The position numbers and the translations under genes are program-made. A DNA stretch of 8,091 nucleotides, from assembly GCA_016793585.1 (NCBI GenBank), contig JAEUJR010001044.1, positions 1-8,091 on the forward strand, in the 5' to 3' direction. This stretch comes from Archangium sp. (GTDB lineage: Bacteria > Myxococcota > Myxococcia > Myxococcales > Myxococcaceae). Positions 1 to 6,217 of this stretch are shown piece by piece (position 1 is the first letter of the stretch; every line of letters begins with the position of its first letter). Under the pieces are notes generated by a model. It was given only the letters and a program-made list of their open reading frames with translations. It had not been told where the DNA came from and ran no database searches.

Positions 1-2214
1 TGCCTCCGCCGTTCGCAGGTGCGACTCACCGTAGATGGTCGCGAAGGTGCGGTGCACGCGCGTGAGCTCGTCTTCGGCTTCGCCCAGGCGCCCGAGGGCC
101 ATCAGCGTCAACGCGAGCTCATAGCGGGCGTCGGTGCCGCGAGCAGGGCCCAGCTCGGGCTGGCCTTCGAGCTTCTCGATGAGGTCGTACAACAACACCG
201 CCGAACGGCTCGGCCGGCCCAGCTCCCGTTCGGCGCGCGCGAGGGTGGTGATGGCCCCGGCGAGGGCGCCTTCGGTGCTGTGGTTTCGTCGGCCGCGGCG
301 AATGGCCTCTTCGAGCAGCGTCACCGCGCCGTGCGGGTCGTCGTCGGCGAGTCGCAGCACGCCCGTGCGGAACAGCACCTGCACCCGTGTCCACTCGTCG
401 ACGGTCGGCCGCTCGGCGAGCGCCACCGCGAGCGCGTTGTAGTGCCTGGCCTCGTCGAGCAGCCCCAGGCGGGTCGCGTCGAGGTTCGACAACGAGTTCC
501 ACGCGTGAATGGCGTGCACGTCGTGCCCGGCGCCGAGCGCCACCAGGCCCGCCTCGCGCAGGGTGGCGCGCGCGCCGTCGTAGTCGGCCATGGTGAACTC
601 CCACCGCCCCTGCACGCGCAGCACCTCGCCCAGCAGCGGCGCAAAGCCCACCCGCCGCACCTCGGCCGAGAGGGCCTCGAGGCCCTCGAGCTGGCCGCGG
701 TACTCCTGCATCGACCAGCGCGCCTCGAACTGGCTGAGCCGGGCCTGCAGCTGCAGCACGTGTTCGCGTTCGGCGGGGTCGTCTGGCAGCGGCGGGAGCG
801 CGGCAATCTCGAGCGTCTGACAGGCGCCGAGCGAAGGCAGCGTGGCCACCACGTGTGACGAGGTCTCGCTCGTCCACCCCGAGGGGTTCGACAACGAAGA
901 GATGACGGCCCGCAGGGTGCTCGAGCGCTGGTGCAGACAGGCGCGACGGCGTTGGTACAGCCGCTCGTCGTCGTGGTGCTGCACGAAGCGCGTGCAGGCC
1001 GCGCGGTAGTCGGAGCGCAGGGCCCGATGGTAGTCCTCGAGGCGCTTCGACAGCTCGGCGAGCAGCGCGGGCCGCGACGACACCGACGAGGCCTCGAACG
1101 CGGTGGTGAGCGCCACCGGCGTCGCCGCCGTCCACACCCCTGCGACCTCGTCTTCTGCGTTCGCACAGCCGTCTGGCTGCGGGCGCTCGAGCCACCCCAC
1201 GCCGAACGTCACCAGCACCAGCGCGGCCGCGGCCAGCAGCCACCGGGGGCGGTGTCGCGCAGGCTCGAGCGCCGCGAGCAGGTGCTCCATCGTCGGGTGA
1301 CGAAGGCTCGGGTCTCGGGCGAGCCCCCGCTGCAGCGCTTCGACGAGCCTCGCGGGAACGTCTCGTGACGGCGTGGTCGGCGTCACCTGCTGACTCGCCT
1401 TGAGCTGCGGCAGCGAATCGCCGTCGAAGGGGCGCGCGCCGAAGAGCAACTCCCACGCGGTGACGCAGAAGCTGAACTGGTCGCTGCGCGCGTCGCCGAG
1501 TCGGCCGTCGAGCTGCTCGGGCGCCATGTACGCAGGCGTGCCGACGAGAGCGGCCTGGGCCTCGGCGACGAGTGGGCCGCCCAGACCGAAGTCGGTGACC
1601 CACGCGCGCTGGCCGGCGACCAGCACGTTGCCGGGCTTGAAGTCACGGTGCGCCAGCCCTGCCGCGTGCGCCGCCGCCAGCCCCCGCCCCGCCTGTCGCA
1701 ACAGGTCGAGCTTCTCGTCGAGGGAGCGCGGCAGCGCGCGTCGCCACATGCCCAGCGTCATGCCGGGAATGAACTCGAGCGCGAGAAACGGGTGCAGGCC
1801 GTAGACACCGACGTCGTGCACGACGGTGACGTGCGGGTGCGAGAGCCGGGCGAGGGCGCGCGCTTCGTCGAGCAGACGGCTCGAGCTCTCGTCGTAGAGG
1901 AACTTGAGGGCCAGCCGCCGGTCGAGCTGCGGGTCGTAGGCGGCGTAGACGACGCCCATCGCGCCCGCTCCCAGGCGGTGCAGCACCACGAAGCGCCCGA
2001 CGAGGGTGCCCTGCGGCAGGAACCGAATCGGTAACGGCTCGGCGTTGCCGGCCTCGCCCGATTCGTCGGTGATGGCGCCAGCGCGCACGGCCGCCGCGAC
2101 GAGCCGCCGGCACGCGTCGCAGCCGTCGAGGTGCACCTGCACGCCCTCTTCGGCTTCGTCGCTCAGCTCGCGCCGCAAGTGCGCCCACAACGTCTGCTCG
2201 TCGAGGCAGGCCAC
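1..2214 (-). CDS. Membrane Ser/Thr protein kinase with anti-sigma-like zinc motif and TPR sensor half (partial, C-terminus off left edge)
   Basis: Reading from GTG at 2214, the frame stays open for 738 residues to the window edge. Residues 12-35 hold His12, His28, Cys32 and Cys35 (H-x3-C-x2-C), like zinc-binding anti-sigma domains. The Hanks kinase domain follows: glycine loop GAGAMGVVY (82-90), Lys104, probable helix-C Glu117, catalytic loop HRDFKPGN (189-196), DFG (208-210) and APE (231-233), so all catalytic residues are present. A hydrophobic helix lies at about 325-342. Beyond it, probably outside the cytoplasm, are Cys352, 407, 426 and 465, a spacing I recall from other myxobacterial kinases, and then about five TPR-like helix pairs (about 526-732). 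The role inferred is signal reception outside and phosphorylation inside. The gene follows the sigma gene by 6 bases, so they are surely co-transcribed. The start is supported by AAGGAG 11 bases upstream. The substrate and the missing C-terminus are unknown. Confidence 0.93.
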   Translation of the reverse strand, partial: MACLDEQTLWAHLRRELSDEAEEGVQVHLDGCDACRRLVAAAVRAGAITDESGEAGNAEPLPIRFLPQGTLVGRFVVLHRLGAGAMGVVYAAYDPQLDRRLALKFLYDESSSRLLDEARALARLSHPHVTVVHDVGVYGLHPFLALEFIPGMTLGMWRRALPRSLDEKLDLLRQAGRGLAAAHAAGLAHRDFKPGNVLVAGQRAWVTDFGLGGPLVAEAQAALVGTPAYMAPEQLDGRLGDARSDQFSFCVTAWELLFGARPFDGDSLPQLKASQQVTPTTPSRDVPARLVEALQRGLARDPSLRHPTMEHLLAALEPARHRPRWLLAAAALVLVTFGVGWLERPQPDGCANAEDEVAGVWTAATPVALTTAFEASSVSSRPALLAELSKRLEDYHRALRSDYRAACTRFVQHHDDERLYQRRRACLHQRSSTLRAVISSLSNPSGWTSETSSHVVATLPSLGACQTLEIAALPPLPDDPAEREHVLQLQARLSQFEARWSMQEYRGQLEGLEALSAEVRRVGFAPLLGEVLRVQGRWEFTMADYDGARATLREAGLVALGAGHDVHAIHAWNSLSNLDATRLGLLDEARHYNALAVALAERPTVDEWTRVQVLFRTGVLRLADDDPHGAVTLLEEAIRRGRRNHSTEGALAGAITTLARAERELGRPSRSAVLLYDLIEKLEGQPELGPARGTDARYELALTLMALGRLGEAEDELTRVHRTFATIYGESHLRTAEA
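670..687. repeat. 18-base perfect palindrome inside the kinase gene
   Basis: GAGGGCCTCGAGGCCCTC equals its own reverse complement with no spacer. It lies in the codons for LEGLEAL of the kinase (near residue 513), just before the TPR region. It could be codon-driven or a binding site or hairpin; nothing else marks it. Confidence 0.55.
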
Positions 2215-2220
2215 GCGCCC

Positions 2221-2964
2221 TCAGTCTCCTTCAGCCAGCAGTCGGCTGACGCTCAGCGTGAGGCGGCTCTGCACCAGGCTCCACAGCTCCTCGAGGTCGC
2301 CAGCTTCGTCTTCGAGCGCGTCGAGCAGCGCCTCCCGGGCGGCCGCCATCCACCGTGCGACCGTCGCGCGATGCACCCGCGAATACGCGGCCAGCTCTTC
2401 CAACGTCAGCTCGTCGAGGTAGTGCTGCCGCAGCAGCACGCGTTGTTGCCGGGTGAGCCGGGTCAGCGCACGTTCGAGGGCATCACGCAGGCGGGTGCGG
2501 GCGACGTGCCGGGCGAGCGAGGTCTCGGGCCAGTCGCGCTCGTCGGGAAGCTCGAGCATGACGAGGGTGTCGACACGTTCTCCGCTGCGTTCTCGGCGGC
2601 CCAGGCTGACGGCGGTGTGAATGACGATGGTCTTGAGCCAGCTCGCCAGCGCTCCACGGCCTTCGTAGTCGACGAGCCGCCGCCCGCCCTCCTGGTCGAC
2701 GAGCAGGCGAACCCGCACCACCTGCAGCACCTCGTCGAACGCGACGACGCTGGCTCTCGCGGCCACGTCTCGCAGGTTCGACAACAGCTGGTCGAGCTGC
2801 TCGAGGGCCGCTGGGTCGCCTTCGAGACAGGCCTCGGCGAGATACAGGTCGGCGAGGTCGGTGGCGGTGGGGTTGGCGGCCAGGCGCCGCTCGAAGCGCT
2901 CCCTGGCCAGCTTCACCGTCGGGTACTTGCGATGGGCGAGTTCGAGCGCAGCGGCGAACTCCAT
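2221..2964 (-). CDS. Sigma-70 family RNA polymerase sigma factor, myxobacterial gmx1-like
   Basis: This 247-residue protein should direct RNA polymerase to a specific promoter set. Residues about 36-61 (DLADLYLAEACLEGD...) and 77-125, including YEGRGALASWLKTI (100-113), match the region 2 layout of the small myxobacterial sigma family I know as TIGR03001 (Sig-70_gmx1). Region 4 is at about 163-217, with a helix-turn-helix in LTLEELAAYSRVHRATVARW (186-205). The tail SRLTLSVSRLL (233-243) also fits the family. ATG at 2964 was chosen because family-like sequence begins at once. The same frame is open back to GTG at 3105, but that extension is Arg/Ala-rich and looks non-coding; neither start has a strong ribosome site. 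The kinase gene follows after 6 bases, suggesting that the kinase controls this factor. The second acidic pair of the usual region 2.2 motif appears to be missing (see findings). Confidence 0.9.
   Translation of the reverse strand: MEFAAALELAHRKYPTVKLARERFERRLAANPTATDLADLYLAEACLEGDPAALEQLDQLLSNLRDVAARASVVAFDEVLQVVRVRLLVDQEGGRRLVDYEGRGALASWLKTIVIHTAVSLGRRERSGERVDTLVMLELPDERDWPETSLARHVARTRLRDALERALTRLTRQQRVLLRQHYLDELTLEELAAYSRVHRATVARWMAAAREALLDALEDEAGDLEELWSLVQSRLTLSVSRLLAEGD
2226..2231 (-). promoter_or_regulatory. Ribosome binding site deciding the kinase GTG start
   Basis: AAGGAG on the minus strand lies inside the last codons of the sigma-factor gene, 11 bases before GTG at 2214. It is the best Shine-Dalgarno match close to the junction. 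It supports GTG as the kinase start, and so includes the H-x3-C-x2-C motif in the protein. Confidence 0.6.
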
Positions 2965-3143
2965 GCGCGGAGCTTGCCGCGCCCGTTGAGCCAAGTCAGC
3001 AGCGCGTGTGCGTGCGTGTCGGCGTCGGGCGGGCAGCTCGGAGTGCGGGAACGCCATGGCAGACAGACGCCACGAGCCCGCCAGCCGTCGCGTGAGGCCG
3101 TTCACCGCAGCCGGAGTCGACCTGACAAGGCATGCTGCCCACC
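2965..3143. other. Divergent intergenic region between the sigma factor and a small exported protein
   Basis: These 179 bases must hold the start signals for both divergent genes. I see no convincing -35/-10 pair on either strand. An 18-base run of strictly alternating purine and pyrimidine lies at 3002-3019. AAGG at 3127-3130 lies 13 bases before the ATG at 3144 and may serve as its ribosome site. If the sigma gene really began at GTG 3105, most of this gap would be coding. Confidence 0.5.
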
Positions 3144-3572
3144 ATGATTCTCGTGCTCTCGTTGCTGCTCGCCGCCCCAGACGCAGGAACCCCCGCGCGC
3201 CGCCCGTACGTCGACGAGGTGATGGCCCGGGTTCGCAACGGCACCGTCGACACCGAGCACGAACGCGACCGCGTGAAGCCCGAAGACGTGCCGCACTACG
3301 CGCGTGAGTACCTCGCCTCGAAGAAGTGGGCCGAGAAGTCGTTCATCATCGAGCTCGTGCAGGACTCGCACGACCCCGTGCTGGCCGACGTCATGTGGGA
3401 CGCGCTCGACGTGCCCGACTGTGACGACGACGGCTGCTGGTGGGTGCGGGCGACGGCGCTCGCGTACCTCGACGGCGACTTCAAGAAGTTCTCTGGCTAC
3501 TTCGAGAACCACAAGGTCTGCCGCGCGGCCCTGCAGAAACGCCTGAAGGAGCGCGCGAAGGGCAAGAAGTGA
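3144..3572 (+). CDS. Small, probably exported protein of unknown function (HEAT-like helical fold possible)
   Basis: I do not recognise this 142-residue protein. It opens with a short hydrophobic stretch, MILVLSLLLAAPDAG, which suggests export. There is no lipobox cysteine and no basic n-region, so the signal is atypical. The mature part is highly charged and looks alpha-helical. Residues about 62-116, with the conserved-looking DSHDPVLADVMWDAL (74-88) and WWVRATALAYLDGD (99-112), have the rhythm of HEAT-type helix pairs, but this is only an impression. Cysteines are Cys93, Cys98 (CDDDGC) and Cys126, which could form a disulfide or bind metal. The C-terminus is very basic (KRLKERAKGKK). ATG 3144 was preferred over ATG 3132 because AAGG at 3127-3130 is too close to the latter. 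The gene is divergent from the sigma factor and converges on the P-type ATPase with 3 bases between stops. Confidence 0.75.
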   Translation: MILVLSLLLAAPDAGTPARRPYVDEVMARVRNGTVDTEHERDRVKPEDVPHYAREYLASKKWAEKSFIIELVQDSHDPVLADVMWDALDVPDCDDDGCWWVRATALAYLDGDFKKFSGYFENHKVCRAALQKRLKERAKGKK

Positions 3573-3579
3573 CGGTCAC
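3569..3579. repeat. 11-base palindrome containing both convergent stop codons
   Basis: GTGAC-G-GTCAC is a perfect inverted repeat around position 3574. Its arms contain the TGA of the small plus-strand gene (3570-3572) and the TGA of the ATPase gene on the minus strand (3576-3578). It is too short, and lacks a T-run, to be called an intrinsic terminator. Confidence 0.6.
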
Positions 3580-6071
3580 CCGGCAGCGGGGAACAGGCGG
3601 CGTTTGAGCGCTTCGGCCACCACCACGTAGCCGGCCGTGATGAGCGCGAGCGCCAGCAGCATCGTGAACGGCACGGGCACGAAGCCGAGCAGCGCGGTGC
3701 CCGGAAGAAATGGAATCGCGAACGCCAGCACCGCGACGGCGACCGAGCTCCACCACAACAACCGCCCGGGCCGGCTCTTCAGCGCGGGCCGCTGCGTGCG
3801 CACGACGAGCGCGACGACGACCTCGGTCAGCAACGACTCGATGAACCAGCCCGTGCGAAACGTCTCGGGCGTGGCGTGAAACGGCAGCAGCAGCACCGCG
3901 AAGGTGAGCAGGTCGAAGAGCGAGCTCATCACGCCGAAGCGCAACATGAAGCGGCGCAGGAACGGCTGGTCCCACCGGTGGGGGCGCGCGAGCCACTCTT
4001 CGTCGACGTCGTCGTTCGCCAGCCCGAACGCGGGAATGTCGGAGAGGAAGTTGTTCAGCAGCACCTGCCCGGCGAGCAGCGGGAAGAAGGGCAGCACCAC
4101 CGAGGCGATGGCCATGCTCACCATGTTCCCCAGGTTCGCGCTCGTGGTGGTGAGAATGTACTTGAGCGTGTTCGCGAAGGTGCGCCGGCCCGAGACGATG
4201 CCGCGCTCGAGCACCGCGAGGTCGTGCTGCAACAAGACGAGGTCGGCCGCTTCGCGCGCGACGTCGACGGCGGTGTCGACCGAGATGCCCACGTCGGCCG
4301 TGTGGAGCGAGGGCGCGTCGTTGATGCCGTCTCCGAGGTAGCCCACCACGTGCCCACGAGCCTTCAGCGCGAGCAGCACCCGTTCCTTCTGCGCCGGGTC
4401 GACCTCGGCGAAGACGTCGGTCTCGTCGGCGAGAGCAGCCAGGGCATCGGGCGCCGTGGCGTCGACGCGGGCGCCGGTGATGACGCGCAGGTCGGCTCCT
4501 CCCAGGCCCACCTGCCGGGCGACGTGCGCGGCGACGAACTGGTTGTCTCCGGTGACGACCTTCACGGCGACACCGAGCGCGGCCAGCGACGTCAGCGTCT
4601 TCGCCACGCCTTCTTTTGGTGGGTCGGCGAAGAGCAGAAAGCCGTCGAGCGTGAGGTCTCGCTCGTCGTCGCGCGACCAGTGCGGCTGCTCGGGGCAGCG
4701 CCGGCTCGCGACCGCCAGCACGCGGAAGCCGTCGTTGCCCTTTCGTTCGACGAAGGCATGCACCGCCTCGAGCCGCACCTCATCGAGCCCGCTGCACACC
4801 GGTAACACCGACGACACCGCGCCCTTGGTGATGAGGCGGGCCTGGCTCTGGTCTCGCACGACGATGGAGAGCCGCTTGCGCTCGAAGTCGTACGGCACCT
4901 CGTCGAGCTTCACGGGCACCGTTGCTCCTGGTGGCGCGGCTGCGACGATGGCTTCGTCGAGCGCGTTCGTGACGCCCGTCTGCAGCGACGCGTTGATGAA
5001 GGCGGCCATCAGCACCGCGTCGGAGGCGACGTCGTCGAGGTCGACCGCGGCGGCGAGGCGCACCTCGCCTTCGGTCAGCGTGCCCGTCTTGTCGGTGCAC
5101 AGCACGTCCATGCTGCCGAAGTTCTCGATGGCGTTGAGGCGGCGCACCACGACGCCCTCCTTCACCATCGCCACGGCGGCGCGAGACAGGTTCACCGACA
5201 GAATGGCCGGGAGCAGCTCGGGCGCCAGCCCCACCGCGAGCGCGATGGCGAAGAGCAACGACTCGATGGCGGGGCGGTGCAGCAACAGGTTCACCGAGAG
5301 GACGAGCAGCGTCATCACGCCCATCACCCGCGCCAGCATGCCTCCGAAGTGGCGAAGGCCGGCGTCGAACTCGGTTTCGGGTGCGCTCTGCTGCAGCGAC
5401 TGGGCGATGTTGCCGAAGGCCGTGCGTTGACCGGTCGCGATGACGACCGCCCTGGCCATGCCGCTGCGCACGTTGGTGCCGAGGAAGACGACGTTGTCTC
5501 TCGCCGCGAGCGGGGTCGACGCCGCCGACGGCTGGCTCTTCTTCTCGCGGGGAAACGTCTCGCCGGTCAGCGCGGCTTCGCTCACGAAGAAGTCGTGCGC
5601 CTCGAGCACCACCGCGTCGGCGGGCACCAGGCTGCCGGCGTTGAGCAGCACCACGTCTCCCGGCACGAGGCTCGTCGTGGGCACCAGCTGCTCGCGTCCT
5701 TCACGCAGCACGCGGCTCTTCGCGACGATGCGCGCGCGGAGTTGCTCCACGGCCTTTCCTGCGCCGTACTCCCGCCAGAAACCGATGACGCTCGAGAGCA
5801 CGACGATGGTCGTCACCACGGCAGCGTCGGTCCACTCCCGGGCCACCATCGAGACGATGGCCGCGAAGAGCAGAATCAACACCAGCGGGTTCGCCACCTG
5901 CGCCCAGACGAGCCGCAGCATCACGAAGCGACGGCCCGCCGAGAGCGTGTTGGGGCCCGCCTCGACGAGCCGACGCGCGGCCTCTTCCCGGGTCAGCCCG
6001 GGGCGCGCAGAGTGCAGCGCCGTCAGCACGCCCTCGGCGTCGAGCGACCAGAGTGGGGCAGGCTCGGCCAT
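3576..6071 (-). CDS. mgtA: P-type cation-transporting ATPase, probably Mg2+-importing (MgtA/MgtB-like)
   Basis: This complete 831-residue inner-membrane pump couples ATP hydrolysis to cation movement. Visible parts are an N-terminal cation-ATPase domain (about 5-50), helices M1-M2 (about 54-98), an actuator domain with TGE (169-171), M3-M4 (about 248-296), phosphorylation site DKTGTLT with Asp327, nucleotide-binding KGA (416-418), TGDN (507-510), GDGINDAP (580-587) and M5-M10 (about 635-818). The M4 sequence VGLAPELLP and the following RRLNAIENFGSMDVLCTDK closely match MgtA-type (P3B) pumps, as do length and the NDDVDEEW...RPHRW stretch after M6. M6 itself, NNFLSDIPAFGLANDDVD (673-690), differs from the form I recall in enterobacterial MgtA, so the ion is inferred. 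ATG 6071 was chosen because homology starts there; a GTG at 6158 would add 29 Arg-rich residues. No clear ribosome site was seen. No MgtC or Mg regulator lies nearby. Confidence 0.92.
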   Translation of the reverse strand: MAEPAPLWSLDAEGVLTALHSARPGLTREEAARRLVEAGPNTLSAGRRFVMLRLVWAQVANPLVLILLFAAIVSMVAREWTDAAVVTTIVVLSSVIGFWREYGAGKAVEQLRARIVAKSRVLREGREQLVPTTSLVPGDVVLLNAGSLVPADAVVLEAHDFFVSEAALTGETFPREKKSQPSAASTPLAARDNVVFLGTNVRSGMARAVVIATGQRTAFGNIAQSLQQSAPETEFDAGLRHFGGMLARVMGVMTLLVLSVNLLLHRPAIESLLFAIALAVGLAPELLPAILSVNLSRAAVAMVKEGVVVRRLNAIENFGSMDVLCTDKTGTLTEGEVRLAAAVDLDDVASDAVLMAAFINASLQTGVTNALDEAIVAAAPPGATVPVKLDEVPYDFERKRLSIVVRDQSQARLITKGAVSSVLPVCSGLDEVRLEAVHAFVERKGNDGFRVLAVASRRCPEQPHWSRDDERDLTLDGFLLFADPPKEGVAKTLTSLAALGVAVKVVTGDNQFVAAHVARQVGLGGADLRVITGARVDATAPDALAALADETDVFAEVDPAQKERVLLALKARGHVVGYLGDGINDAPSLHTADVGISVDTAVDVAREAADLVLLQHDLAVLERGIVSGRRTFANTLKYILTTTSANLGNMVSMAIASVVLPFFPLLAGQVLLNNFLSDIPAFGLANDDVDEEWLARPHRWDQPFLRRFMLRFGVMSSLFDLLTFAVLLLPFHATPETFRTGWFIESLLTEVVVALVVRTQRPALKSRPGRLLWWSSVAVAVLAFAIPFLPGTALLGFVPVPFTMLLALALITAGYVVVAEALKRRLFPAAG

Positions 6072-6217
6072 GGGCCTGGTCGATGCATCAACCGTGCGGG
6101 CCCGGAAGCCTCGGGAGCGCGTCGGTGGGCGGGCGCAGGCCTTTCGCGACGGTGGCACGAACGAAACGGCTGCGCCGGGGCTGGTGTCGGCGCGTCGCTG
6201 GTGTAGACGCGGTGCAC
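6072..6217. other. Divergent intergenic region between the P-type ATPase and the LivM permease
   Basis: The 146-base gap must contain both start regions. I found no clear promoter, operator, riboswitch-like hairpin or good Shine-Dalgarno sequence for either gene. Any Mg-sensing leader comparable to enterobacterial mgtA would have to fit here, and the space is short for one. Both flanking frames remain open into this gap, so start positions on both sides are uncertain. Confidence 0.5.

Noticed and set aside
119..1603. Long minus-strand open frame of 494 codons, and others at 321-1166 and 1643-2188
   Set aside because: They are Arg/Ala/Pro-rich shadows. The true kinase frame, which holds HRDFKPGN, DFG and APE, is a different one and is open to the window edge.
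2965..3105. N-terminal extension of the sigma factor to GTG 3105 or ATG 3057
   Set aside because: The added residues are Arg/Ala-rich and unlike the family, and neither start has a convincing ribosome site. It is not fully excluded.
3579..3591. Small hairpin CCCG-GCAG-CGGG as a terminator at the convergent junction
   Set aside because: A 4-base stem with no T-run, inside the last codons of the ATPase; too weak to support a terminator.
6023..6088. 21-codon Pro-rich minus-strand ORF starting 17 bases before the ATPase ATG, suggestive of an mgtL-like leader peptide
   Set aside because: It overlaps the ATPase start out of frame, has no ribosome site, and is the end of a frame open for 400 codons; proline codons are common by chance in this DNA.
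5277..6206. Long plus-strand open frames antisense to the ATPase (also 3876-4805 and 4456-5430)
   Set aside because: They lack any domain pattern and arise from GC-rich codon bias opposite the ATPase, whose motifs are complete and in order.
6053..6217. N-terminal extension of LivM from 6053
   Set aside because: It would overlap the ATPase start on the other strand and adds a Trp/Arg/Gly-rich stretch not seen in LivM proteins.
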